Shown: positions 1-7,882 of the stretch, piece after piece
Position numbering within the stretch: the first letter of the stretch is position 1
Layout of the letters: every line of letters begins with the position of its first letter
NCBI GenBank assembly: GCA_946478995.1
Contig: CAMLDK010000014.1
Location: forward strand, 1-14,559
Source of the DNA: an uncultured Candidatus Saccharibacteria bacterium
GTDB lineage: Bacteria > Patescibacteria > Saccharimonadia > Saccharimonadales > 2-12-FULL-41-12
Reading direction: 5' to 3'
DNA: 14,559 nucleotides
The notes under the pieces: generated by a model
The model's database searches: none
Seen by the model: only the letters and a program-made list of their open reading frames with translations
Told to the model about the DNA's origin: nothing
Translations under genes and position numbers: made by a program

Positions 1-1345
1 GCTCATCCGAGATTATATCTATAGTATGTATATCCTGCCTGTCAAAGACATTCCCGCTCTTTTTCGTTCCTATTATAAGATGGGCTATGGCGTCTGTTGA
101 TAAATCACCGCTAGGGACCAGCCTGACTATCATGCCGATACCTTTCTCGGAAAGAAGCCTTCGCAGCTTATCATCTTTAGCCCCCAGCTGGTCGGTGGTC
201 AGAATCTTTTTGGCGGAGCGCTCCAAGCTGTCTATTACATATTGGGTTTCTTCTTTGTCTAAGTCGATCGTTCCTACGCCTATCATCCTAGCCGGGGTAT
301 TAGGCGTACGCAGCACCTCAATGAAGCAGTTTTCGGATTTCAAGTTTTTTTGGATGATAGCTGTCGAGTGCCTCAGAAGAACCCCTAACTCAATATTGCC
401 CACGATGGCAGTATTAAGCTCGTCCAGGAACTCCTCGGAGTCATAAGCGTCCCTGTAAAATATTTTGTTGGTAAGCCTATCGAAGAATTTCTTAGTCGGC
501 CCGAAAAGAAGCGCGCTGAAAAGTGCCAAAATCACATAAGAAGCTCTTTCTAAAGTGTCAATTTTGTTATCAGAGACAAAAACAGATGAGAGGACAAAAA
601 TGGCCGTACCATAAACAAGTCCGATAAACCCAAGCGACAACAGATACGCCACGCTCCTAGCTACCGCCCGTTTAATGTCAAACAGCTTTTGCGAAACAAT
701 CGCATATGCTATCAGGGAAGCAAAAACTAAGGTATATAGGGGCCCTAGCTTTATAAAGATCGTATTTTTTAAAAGCGGTGTTATAGCAAAATTAGTGATT
801 GGTACGACAATCCAATTTAAAAAAGAGGCAATTAAAAGAATCTTGAACTGATTCCTCTGCAAGCCCGACGAGCTACGCATTTTTCTTATCAAAGACTTAA
901 AGGCAAATCCTATGGAGAAAGCCGCATGCGCTATAAAAATTAATATAGCCGGGCCCGCATGCGTAACGGCCAGGCCGTCCTGAATATCTGCGGACGTAAA
1001 AACATATGGCGAGAGAGTAGCCGCTGCCGTTAAGGCGCTTAGACTGAGATAAAGTTTGAGACGTTTCGTCGAGTGTCTCCAACGTGAGGACGGGAAAGTA
1101 CGGGCAAACATATAGAAAAATGTATTTTGTATAACTACAAAGAATAAAATCAGGCGTACGACATAAAGCACATTGGGTGAATCTAAAAGAGTAATAGTAA
1201 GATAATTAGACAGAGCCCAACCTAATGTAGCTATGCCGATGAAGAAAAATAAAATGTTAGATAAATTACGCCGGTTCCTAGAAAAAACAAAAAGTGATAC
1301 AAGTACTTGGGCTATGCTGGCAATAGTAATTAAAACAGTAAACAT
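1..1345 (-). CDS. Membrane sensor histidine kinase, N-terminal 7TM and GAF portion (partial)
   Basis: The minus strand is open from an ATG at 1345 to the left edge (448 codons), so the C-terminus is missing. Residues about 1-285 are a run of hydrophobic helices separated by short basic loops, as in the 7TM N-terminal region of histidine kinases, with a last hydrophobic pair near SVAYLLSLGFIGLVYG and ASYVILALFSALLFG. This is followed by the linker-like stretch KKFFDRLTNKIFYRDAYD near residue 297. Residues about 310-448 look like the start of a GAF domain (VLLRHSTAIIQKNLKSENCF). In this family HisKA and HATPase domains follow, and these should lie beyond the window. The protein would sense a signal at the inner membrane and phosphorylate a response regulator. 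The orphan receiver at 6212-6577 is a possible but unproven partner. No Shine-Dalgarno site precedes the start; a -10-like TATATT lies 19 nt upstream. The kinase assignment is inferred from N-terminal architecture only. Confidence 0.8.
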   Translation of the reverse strand, partial: MFTVLITIASIAQVLVSLFVFSRNRRNLSNILFFFIGIATLGWALSNYLTITLLDSPNVLYVVRLILFFVVIQNTFFYMFARTFPSSRWRHSTKRLKLYLSLSALTAAATLSPYVFTSADIQDGLAVTHAGPAILIFIAHAAFSIGFAFKSLIRKMRSSSGLQRNQFKILLIASFLNWIVVPITNFAITPLLKNTIFIKLGPLYTLVFASLIAYAIVSQKLFDIKRAVARSVAYLLSLGFIGLVYGTAIFVLSSVFVSDNKIDTLERASYVILALFSALLFGPTKKFFDRLTNKIFYRDAYDSEEFLDELNTAIVGNIELGVLLRHSTAIIQKNLKSENCFIEVLRTPNTPARMIGVGTIDLDKEETQYVIDSLERSAKKILTTDQLGAKDDKLRRLLSEKGIGMIVRLVPSGDLSTDAIAHLIIGTKKSGNVFDRQDIHTIDIISDE

Positions 1346-1363
1346 AAGTGTCTTAACTAATGT

Positions 1364-1370
1364 TAATATA
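1364..1370. promoter_or_regulatory. Symmetric -10 7-mer between divergent kinase and nitroreductase genes
   Basis: The 7-mer TAATATA reads TAATAT on the plus strand, preceded by TG one base earlier as in an extended -10. It reads TATATT on the minus strand. It sits 22 nt before the nitroreductase ATG (+) and 18-19 nt before the kinase ATG (-), so each transcript would have a leader of roughly 11-16 nt. No clear -35 box is seen on either side. The 47-bp gap leaves little room for two separate promoters, which supports one shared element. Inference from sequence only. Confidence 0.45.
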
Positions 1371-1392
1371 AAAAAGAAATAAAGTAACTTAT

Positions 1393-2418
1393 ATGATTAA
1401 AAAGAATTATGCCGCCTGGCAAATAGATCCTAATGAGTTTTCCCACGCATGGAATGAGATAGATAAGTTGAAATTCTTTGCCCGGTACGCCCTACTAGCG
1501 CCATCCGGGCACAATACCCAGCCCTGGCAACTCACGGTTAAAGACAAATCCATAGATGTGAGTATCAACAAATCACACTATCTGTCTATTGACGGATCAG
1601 GCTTGCTCAGCGTGGAACCCTACATAAGCATAGGTACATTTTTGGAAGTTTTTAGTTTAGCGGCTCATGGTTTTGGATATGAGTTAAATATTAAACTTCT
1701 TCCTAAAGAGAAAGTTGTTGCAGAAGTCAGTCTAAAAAGCAGGATTAAATCCAAACCTATTTTGCTGGCCGCCATTACGAATCGTGCTTCGAACAGGAAT
1801 CCTTTTGAACAGGACCCCATAGATAATAAAACCTTGAAGGAAATAATGGATTGTAATTTCCCGGGAGTAAAAACTACAGTTTTGACTGATAGGCCCAGTA
1901 TAGATTTTGTGGCGGAACAAACAGAAGCCGCCGTTAAAGCGATCATGGGCAATCAGGCTTACAGGGATGAGTTAAGCGCGTGGGTAAGAACAAACCAAAC
2001 GCGCAAATACGAAGGTATGCCTGGGTTTACTCACGGTTTCGGCACCTTAAAATCCTTACTTTCTAAACCCGCGATCCGCCGGGGAGCAAAACTGGGCCCT
2101 CAAGCCAGAAAATCCGCTAAATTAATTAATGATTCCGGAGCGTTGATAATTGTGCGCTGCATTGATAACCGAAAAGAGTCTTTTATAAACGCCGGTCGTA
2201 TCTATTCCCGCATATGTGTGTTAGCTAACTCTTATCAGCTAGATTCTAGCGCTCTAGGTGCTTCAGTTTTGGATCCGGACACCAGAAAAGAAATTAAAGG
2301 ATATTTCAATATTAATGACAGGCCGGTATATATCCTGCGTCTGGGCAGGGCTAAAACAAAAGCAAAACATTCACCCCGTTGGCCGCTGGAACTGATAATT
2401 AGCCAGTCAACTTCCTAA
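1393..2418 (+). CDS. Acg/Rv1355c-type nitroreductase-fold FMN protein
   Basis: A 341-residue protein of the nitroreductase superfamily, Acg-like branch. Residues 31-45 hold the FMN-contact signature ALLAPSGHNTQPWQ. A second conserved block, EPYISIGTFLEVFSLAAHGFG (about 75-95), corresponds to the helix with Glu and Gly near the flavin. The C-terminus has SALGASVLD and ends in a YILRLGRAK strand, as in Acg proteins. Members bind FMN but many lack a known substrate, and some are thought to store or sequester flavin. No signal peptide is seen, so it is cytoplasmic. It faces a ThiF/E1-like gene with a 20-bp 3' overlap. The actinobacterial protein Rv1355c joins a ThiF domain and a nitroreductase domain in one chain, so these two may be the split form and act together. 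Family call confident; function unknown. Confidence 0.85.
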   Translation: MIKKNYAAWQIDPNEFSHAWNEIDKLKFFARYALLAPSGHNTQPWQLTVKDKSIDVSINKSHYLSIDGSGLLSVEPYISIGTFLEVFSLAAHGFGYELNIKLLPKEKVVAEVSLKSRIKSKPILLAAITNRASNRNPFEQDPIDNKTLKEIMDCNFPGVKTTVLTDRPSIDFVAEQTEAAVKAIMGNQAYRDELSAWVRTNQTRKYEGMPGFTHGFGTLKSLLSKPAIRRGAKLGPQARKSAKLINDSGALIIVRCIDNRKESFINAGRIYSRICVLANSYQLDSSALGASVLDPDTRKEIKGYFNINDRPVYILRLGRAKTKAKHSPRWPLELIISQSTS

Positions 2419-3478
2419 GTATCACTTCTCTTTCGTTTGTGGGAGAAAGTTCAAGATCCTCTATCCTAAATAAATCCGAAAACTTCACAAAATAGCGCCC
2501 CGAGAGAGGCTTACTATTAAGTATGATCTGGCGGACTACATACGCGGCCAGTCCGCCGTCGACCGCTATGGTGCTATAGAGCTGCGGACGGCCAACGAGG
2601 GTCTTACCCATTTCGGCGACCGAAGCCAGAGCACGCGTGGGTATATATTGCTGGCCTACAAGCTGGACTGAATAACGCTGTATATCCTGAGGTGTTATGT
2701 CGGAATTTGCTAAAATTTCTTCGCTCACATCCTTTAAAATACCGTGGAAAATCGGCATAGTTTGATCAAGGTCAAACCGTTCGACGTCTATTAAGATATT
2801 ATCGCCAAGACTCGTGAACATAACTAGAGGTACGGCATGCTTTTTCGCTTGAAGGCGAAGTTGGACCTTCATCTTAAAGTCATCTATTTCATCTATAGCA
2901 AAATCTAATTTCGGATGGCTAAAAAACCGCTCAATATTAGCTTCATTAACGCCTTCTTCGAATAGTTCCACATCGCTAAAAGGATCAAGCTCATAAATAT
3001 GCTGTGCTGCTAGGTGGACTTTCGGCTTGCCGACATTGGCCAGTGATTCCCGCAAGCGGTTAAGGTTAGCTGTTTCCAGCAGATCATTATCTGCTATTTT
3101 AATCTTTTTAGATATGCCGCTATAAATAAGCGACAGGGCAATTCCGGAGCCAACCGACATGCCGGCTACCCCGACAGTGGCAGCAGCTAGCTTGGTTTGT
3201 TCTTCGGCGGTAATCAGATTCTTATTCCTGTTCGTCCTGAGTATAAACAACTCCTGTTCACCCACGCATCTCACAAGTTGATCGGTCCAGGGGTAATATA
3301 CGAAAATCTCTTCCGGCTTATCTTCGAGGCCCTGATTGCTCGGATTATTGATCTTGGACAATTCCCGGGTTTGCAGATCATAAATGTCAATCAACTCTTT
3401 TATATTATTCTGCTCACGGAAATCCTGTGCTTTAGCCGCAGACAATATGACCGGTTTGTATTTTATTTCTTTACCCAT
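2399..3478 (-). CDS. ThiF/MoeB/E1-like adenylating protein, Rv1355c-type
   Basis: A 359-residue E1-like protein. An N-terminal domain of about 100 residues precedes the Rossmann core, as in Rv1355c-family proteins. The core shows GVAGMSVGSG (103-112, nucleotide loop), IADNDLLETANLNRL (128-142, the D-x-D...NLNR signature of ThiF/E1 enzymes), KPKVHLAA...LDP (151-166) and DFAIDEIDDFKMK (192-204). These residues support ATP binding and adenylation of a carboxylate. The only cysteine is C71 in the N-terminal domain, so there are no zinc CxxC pairs and no cysteine in the usual post-Rossmann thioester position. A sulfur-carrier MoeB/ThiF job is therefore unlikely. The start overlaps the end of the PaaK-like gene by 16 bp; a GGGAG purine tract 9 nt upstream of the ATG fits translational coupling. 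The substrate is unknown. Confidence 0.85.
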   Translation of the reverse strand: MGKEIKYKPVILSAAKAQDFREQNNIKELIDIYDLQTRELSKINNPSNQGLEDKPEEIFVYYPWTDQLVRCVGEQELFILRTNRNKNLITAEEQTKLAAATVGVAGMSVGSGIALSLIYSGISKKIKIADNDLLETANLNRLRESLANVGKPKVHLAAQHIYELDPFSDVELFEEGVNEANIERFFSHPKLDFAIDEIDDFKMKVQLRLQAKKHAVPLVMFTSLGDNILIDVERFDLDQTMPIFHGILKDVSEEILANSDITPQDIQRYSVQLVGQQYIPTRALASVAEMGKTLVGRPQLYSTIAVDGGLAAYVVRQIILNSKPLSGRYFVKFSDLFRIEDLELSPTNEREVILRKLTG

Positions 3479-4977
3479 TTTTGCTTGCTCCCTGGCTTAA
3501 AATGCAAAGGATGTTCATAATCCCATAGCTCTATGGCCGGTTTCACTACCTCACCTACCTGCTGAAATGTTTCCTTATATTCCGAACTTTCTTTAACCAG
3601 CTTGTCATGGATGATGGCCTGCAGTTTGCTTGCAAGATCGCTGCTTCGTTCCACACCATGCTTCACTTCAACATTTGTTGTCAAAACCTGCCGACCGGAT
3701 TGATCATATTCGGTATGCATATGGAACTTACCCGTAACCTTATCGGTGATTTCCTCCTGATGCAAAGCCCGGCGGATCGTGTCCGGATATATCAGAAATG
3801 AGTAGTAACTGACACTAAAATCATTTCTCTCATAGATATAAACAAAGGGAAGGTTCCATTGGCTATCTATTCCGGCGAATTCAAGTTCATAGGCAATATC
3901 GATACCGTTTGCCGAAAGTGTGGAATGTGCTGTTTTTCTCGAAATTATCCCTCCATAATCTTTCAAGTCATAGCGCACCAAAGGGATTCCGCTGTATGAG
4001 CTGCATAACAGATTGCCGTCTTGCTGCTCAAAATAAAATAACTCCGGATTGTATTGGGCGAAGGTGGGCTGTCTGTGTTTTTCAGGAAACAGAAGGTCAA
4101 GCTGGGCGCTTGCTACAAGCTTCCGCCTGATCAAAATGGATTCCGGCGTTTCATGAGCCAGGGTTCCTTGGTCTACGGTGCCATAATGATTCAAGGAAAA
4201 CCTATTAATATCATCAGGTCGGGTCTTGCTTATGACGTAATCGCGGAAATTTTCGCTAAAAGCTTCGGCCGAGAATACAAATCCCAGATTATAGCGCTGC
4301 CAATCCAACCCCTCCCGTTCACCATCGTCAAGAATATCTTTTAAAAAAGGGGCGTACGCGCCGATAATTATCTGATCATAGGAATCTCCCAGATCTTTTA
4401 CGGCGTTTATTACTTCCTGTTTATTTATACCCGGAGTGATGACACTCAGGTCATAGCCGCCATGGTCGGCGATAATTCTCAGCGCCTCATAAGTGAACAG
4501 GCCGCCTATCCAAGCCCCCATAGGGAAAGCCACTATGTATAAAGTTGTTCTCTCTTGGATCGAAAAGTTGTTCCGTAGGTAAAGTTCGGCCATCGTAGCA
4601 TATTGCCAGTCCTGAGACGCTTCCCTGGGGAAATAGTAGGGTTTGCCTGTTGACCCAGAGGTAGTAGAGACAGTCCATCTCCCGTGGCCGAAGTCACCAT
4701 CCCAGCAGAGCCGCTCCTTTGGATATTTTCGGAGATAATTATCCTTGTCTACGGGCGGCACTTTTTTCAGGTCGGCAATAGTTCTGATTTTGCGGCTATC
4801 AACACCATGTTTAGCTAGGAAATCCTTATAAGCCGGTACGCGGACAGACATTTCCTGGAACAGTCTTAGAACTCTTTTTTCTCCTCTTCTTACAAAGTAA
4901 TCTTCAGGATGGCTGCTAAGTTTCTTCTGCAGAAGTTCGATATTTCTATAACCTCTGGGAAGTAAAAGTTTTGACAT
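3463..4977 (-). CDS. PaaK/CapK-like adenylate-forming enzyme
   Basis: A 504-residue protein of the phenylacetate-CoA ligase-like (PaaK/CapK) branch of the adenylate-forming superfamily. The ATP loop is STTSGSTGKP (104-113). SAEAFSE (236-242), HYGTVDQG (264-271, in place of the usual YGxTE) and LVRYDLKDYGG (333-343, the strand before the hinge) mark the remaining core motifs. It should form an acyl-adenylate from a carboxylic acid and may pass it to CoA or another acceptor; the acid cannot be read from sequence. The usual acidic residue after YGxT is replaced by VD, so the substrate or acceptor may differ from phenylacetate-CoA. It heads an operon with the ThiF-like gene. The ATG at 4977 has no obvious Shine-Dalgarno site. 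It may provide the activated carboxylate for the same pathway as the ThiF and nitroreductase proteins, but this is inference. Confidence 0.85.
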   Translation of the reverse strand: MSKLLLPRGYRNIELLQKKLSSHPEDYFVRRGEKRVLRLFQEMSVRVPAYKDFLAKHGVDSRKIRTIADLKKVPPVDKDNYLRKYPKERLCWDGDFGHGRWTVSTTSGSTGKPYYFPREASQDWQYATMAELYLRNNFSIQERTTLYIVAFPMGAWIGGLFTYEALRIIADHGGYDLSVITPGINKQEVINAVKDLGDSYDQIIIGAYAPFLKDILDDGEREGLDWQRYNLGFVFSAEAFSENFRDYVISKTRPDDINRFSLNHYGTVDQGTLAHETPESILIRRKLVASAQLDLLFPEKHRQPTFAQYNPELFYFEQQDGNLLCSSYSGIPLVRYDLKDYGGIISRKTAHSTLSANGIDIAYELEFAGIDSQWNLPFVYIYERNDFSVSYYSFLIYPDTIRRALHQEEITDKVTGKFHMHTEYDQSGRQVLTTNVEVKHGVERSSDLASKLQAIIHDKLVKESSEYKETFQQVGEVVKPAIELWDYEHPLHFKPGSKQKWVKK

Positions 4978-5030
4978 ATTTTTGGCTAATCTTTTATTTT
5001 TACTTTATTTATTGTAGGGTATGAAGTGTG

Positions 5031-5049
5031 AGCTATTTATAGAATAGCT
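5031..5049. promoter_or_regulatory. Inverted repeat upstream of the aminotransferase operon, possible operator
   Basis: AGCTATT and AATAGCT form a perfect 7-bp inverted repeat around the 5-nt spacer TATAG, in the 85-bp divergent gap between the PaaK-like gene and the aminotransferase. The -10-like hexamer TAGAAT (5040-5045) lies inside it, 17 nt before the ATG at 5063. It could be a repressor site over the promoter or a small hairpin in the leader. No regulator is identified. Confidence 0.4.
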
Positions 5050-5062
5050 AGAAAAAACAAAA

Positions 5063-6196
5063 ATGTCATTTATAGCGCAAAGATTAGAATATTTCGACAG
5101 CAGCGATTTCCGAAAAGCAGTTGAGAAGCAGTCCCTGCTTTATAACCCTATTGATCTGAGTATTGGAATACCGGAGGAATTGACGCCGGAACACATCAAG
5201 GCGGCGGCCATAAGAGCTATACAAGAGGATAAGACCACCTATACTCCTTCTAACGGCCTGCTTGAGCTCCGGCAAATACTGGCCAAGAAATTAAGGGAAG
5301 AAAATTATATACCCTGCGATGAAAACACCGTCACGGTCGTGCCGGGCCTTACCACGGGCCAGCTGCTGGTTTATCTGGCCATTATCGACCCGGGCGACGA
5401 AATTATCGTCTTTGACCCCTATTACCCGCCGTACCCCCACCTGGCCACTACAGCCGGGGCAAGAGTGGTTTACGCTTCGACTCTGCCGACTTTCCAGCCG
5501 GATTTGGAGGCTTTGGAAGCCAGCATCACCCATAAGACCAAGGCTATCGTAGTGAATTCCCCTAATAACCCGACCGGCGCTGTCTACCCGGAAGAGACGC
5601 TCCGGAAAATCGCCGGCCTGGCAGAGAAATACAATACGCTGGTAATTTCCGACGAGATTTATGAACATTTTATTTATGATGGCAAACCCTTCAGCATAGG
5701 CAGCATTTACCCCAACACCATGACTTTGAATGGTTTTTCCAAAGAATACGCCATGACCGGCTGGCGGGTAGGCTACATAACCGGCCCGGCGGAAATCATC
5801 AGTGCCATAAACGAGCTTCAACAATATGTGGTAATGTCTTCCTCCTCCATAGGCCAGCACGCTGCCGTAGAGGCGCTGAAACATCCTCCGACGGAGATTA
5901 CCAAGAAATACCGCCAAAAAAGAGATCTCCTTGCAAGCGGCCTAACAAGAATGGGGTTCACTGTCAGGGGCGCGCAAGGGGCGTTTTATATATTCGTAAA
6001 AGCCCCGAACGGACTGACCGATATAGAGTTCGTGGAAAAAGCTACGGAAAATAACCTTATACTCGTACCCGGCCGGGCTTTTTCCCAGCTCCACGGCTTT
6101 GTCAGGATATCTTACGGAGCAAGTGAAACCGATCTGCTAAGAGGGCTTAAAGCCTTGGAAAAAACTGTTTCGAGCTTGCAATCGATCTCGATCTAG
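5063..6196 (+). CDS. Class I/II PLP-dependent aminotransferase
   Basis: A 377-residue fold-type I aminotransferase of the aspartate aminotransferase-like group, of usual length. Visible motifs are the PLP-phosphate region near GLTTGQ (95-100), NSPNNPTG (165-172, substrate/cofactor Asn), SDEIYE (196-201, the Asp that contacts the pyridine nitrogen), GFSKEYAMTGWRVGY (224-238) with K227 as the Schiff-base lysine, and FVRISYG near the C-terminus with the carboxylate-binding Arg. The enzyme is cytoplasmic and moves an amino group between an amino acid and a 2-oxo acid; specificity cannot be set from sequence. It is the first gene of a close plus-strand run with a response regulator (15-nt gap) and murD. 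GC is higher in its first half than in the genes to its left. The ATG lacks a Shine-Dalgarno site. Confidence 0.9.
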   Translation: MSFIAQRLEYFDSSDFRKAVEKQSLLYNPIDLSIGIPEELTPEHIKAAAIRAIQEDKTTYTPSNGLLELRQILAKKLREENYIPCDENTVTVVPGLTTGQLLVYLAIIDPGDEIIVFDPYYPPYPHLATTAGARVVYASTLPTFQPDLEALEASITHKTKAIVVNSPNNPTGAVYPEETLRKIAGLAEKYNTLVISDEIYEHFIYDGKPFSIGSIYPNTMTLNGFSKEYAMTGWRVGYITGPAEIISAINELQQYVVMSSSSIGQHAAVEALKHPPTEITKKYRQKRDLLASGLTRMGFTVRGAQGAFYIFVKAPNGLTDIEFVEKATENNLILVPGRAFSQLHGFVRISYGASETDLLRGLKALEKTVSSLQSISI

Positions 6197-6211
6197 CATT
6201 TAATTTTATTA

Positions 6212-6577
6212 ATGATAAAAATTGCCATAGTCGAAGATGACCAAGTCATCTCGCAGATGTATAGGATCAAGTTTGAGGCCGACGGCTTCAACGTGGAAAC
6301 GGCCGAGAACGGCAAGCTGGGCCTTGAACTCATCGAGACCATGAAGCCCGACATAGTTCTGCTCGACCTTATGATGCCGGAGATGAATGGCGACGAGATG
6401 CTGGCTTTGATGCGCAAGACGGATTGGGGCAAAGACATCCCGGTAATAATCCTTACCAACATGGGAGAGGCTGAAGTGCCCAAGGAAGTACTGGGGATGG
6501 GGGTTAGAAAGGTCATATTGAAGGCTGACATGACACCCAAACAAGTTGTTGACCTGGTAAAAAATCAGCTCGCTTAA
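6212..6577 (+). CDS. Single-domain response regulator (CheY-like receiver)
   Basis: A 121-residue receiver domain with nothing after it. The acidic pocket is ED at 8-9 (VEDDQ), the phospho-acceptor is D52 in LLDLMMPEMNG, the switch Thr is T82 in ILTN, and the conserved Lys is K104 in LKADMTP. All catalytic residues are intact, so it should be phosphorylated. It has no DNA-binding output domain, so it would act through protein contact or as part of a phosphorelay. It lies 15 nt after the aminotransferase and 3 nt before murD, so the three are probably cotranscribed. The only kinase gene in view is the partial one at 1-1345, and a link between them is a guess. Confidence 0.93.
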   Translation: MIKIAIVEDDQVISQMYRIKFEADGFNVETAENGKLGLELIETMKPDIVLLDLMMPEMNGDEMLALMRKTDWGKDIPVIILTNMGEAEVPKEVLGMGVRKVILKADMTPKQVVDLVKNQLA

Positions 6578-6580
6578 TTT

Positions 6581-7882
6581 ATGAAAATAGCTATTTTAGG
6601 ATTCGGCGCGCAGGGCCGCTCAGCTTATGAGTACTGGGGAAAGCCCGAAAATGAAATCACCGTCTGCGATATAAATTCCGCTGCCGAGATTCCCGTCCAG
6701 GCAAAATCCAAATTGGGCGCGGATTATTTAAAAGACCTGGAGAAATTCGACCTGATAGTCCGCTCGCCAAGCGTAGCTCCTGAAGAGATAGCTGAGAACA
6801 ATTCCCCTGCCATCCTAGAGAAGGTCACATCTGTTACAAATGAATTTTTTAAAGTCTGTCTGACAAAAAATATCATCGGTGTGACCGGCACCAAAGGCAA
6901 AGGTACCACCAGCAGTCTGATCGCTCAGATGTTGGAAGCTTCCGGCAAAAAAGTCCACCTCGGCGGCAACATCGGAGTCGCGCCGCTTGACCTATTGAAA
7001 AATAATATCAATCAGGATGATTGGGTCATCTTAGAGCTGGCAAATTTTCAAACAATCGATCTAAAATATTCGCCTCATATTGCGGTATGTCTTATGGTCG
7101 TGCCGGAGCATCTGGATTGGCATTCGAACGAAAAACATTATTACGACTCCAAAAAACCGCTTTTTGCGCATCAAGAAGAAGACGACATAACGGTTTATTT
7201 CGCTGAAAACAGCATTTCAAAGGAAATCGCAAGCCAAGGCCGTGGCAAAAAAATAACTTTCTATCAGCCCCCCGGAGCCTTTATAGAAAGAAATAATCTG
7301 GTCATAGATGAGAAAATCATTTGCGCTACAGACGAATTCAAGCTCCCCGGCCGGCATAATTGGCAGAACATCTGTGCTGCTACCACGGCGTTTTGGCAGG
7401 TGGAGAAAAACGTCGAAGCCGCCAGGAAAATCGCAACGACTTTCAGCGGTCTTCCTTACAGGCTGGAATTGGTCAGGGAGATTGACGGCGTAAAATACAT
7501 CAACGACTCTTTTGGCACAAGTCCGGAAACGGCCCAAGTAGCTATAGAGGCTTTCTCTGAACCGAAGATTCTAATCCTTGGCGGGTCGGACAAAGGCTCA
7601 GATTACACGGAGCTTGGCAGAACAATAGCTGAAAATAATGTAAAAAAAGTGCTTTTGATCGGAAAGATGGCGAGAAAGATCAAACAGGCGCTTGATCAAG
7701 CCGGCTATGAAGATTATGCAGACGGCGGAAACGATATATACGAGATAGTAAGTAACGCCCGTAAAGCTTCATCTCCCGGCGACATAGTTTTATTTTCTAC
7801 GGCTTGCGCCAGCTTTGATATGTTCGAAAACTATAAGGACCGCGGCGACAAGTTCACTAGAGCTGTGATAGAACTGTCTTAA
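6581..7882 (+). CDS. murD: UDP-N-acetylmuramoyl-L-alanine:D-glutamate ligase
   Basis: A 433-residue Mur ligase that adds D-glutamate to UDP-MurNAc-L-Ala in peptidoglycan synthesis. The N-terminal Rossmann domain has GFGAQG (7-12). The ATP loop is GVTGTKGKGTTSS (100-112). LGGNIG (127-132), PEHLDWH (175-181), the carbamylated-Lys region YYDSKKPLFA (187-196) and PGRHNWQN (256-263) follow. The C-terminal domain begins near YINDS (306-310). There the usual MurD NDSKATNP is written NDSFGTSPETA, as in some divergent MurD proteins. Identity as MurD rather than MurC/E/F rests on overall layout and on the convergent murI gene. It starts 3 nt after the response regulator and has no Shine-Dalgarno site. 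Its last 26 bp overlap murI on the other strand. Confidence 0.88.
   Translation: MKIAILGFGAQGRSAYEYWGKPENEITVCDINSAAEIPVQAKSKLGADYLKDLEKFDLIVRSPSVAPEEIAENNSPAILEKVTSVTNEFFKVCLTKNIIGVTGTKGKGTTSSLIAQMLEASGKKVHLGGNIGVAPLDLLKNNINQDDWVILELANFQTIDLKYSPHIAVCLMVVPEHLDWHSNEKHYYDSKKPLFAHQEEDDITVYFAENSISKEIASQGRGKKITFYQPPGAFIERNNLVIDEKIICATDEFKLPGRHNWQNICAATTAFWQVEKNVEAARKIATTFSGLPYRLELVREIDGVKYINDSFGTSPETAQVAIEAFSEPKILILGGSDKGSDYTELGRTIAENNVKKVLLIGKMARKIKQALDQAGYEDYADGGNDIYEIVSNARKASSPGDIVLFSTACASFDMFENYKDRGDKFTRAVIELS

Noticed and set aside
87..446. Open frame of 119 codons on the plus strand near the left edge
   Set aside because: It is antisense to the histidine kinase GAF region; the minus-strand frame is longer, continuous and has family features.
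1393..4977. Thiazole/oxazole-modified peptide (TOMM) gene cluster
   Set aside because: An E1-like protein and a nitroreductase are present, but there is no YcaO gene and no precursor peptide, and the nitroreductase is Acg-like rather than SagB-like.
5291..5917. Long open frame of 208 codons on the minus strand
   Set aside because: It is antisense to the aminotransferase, whose motifs are intact; GC-rich codons leave the opposite frame open by chance, and the translation has no recognisable domain.
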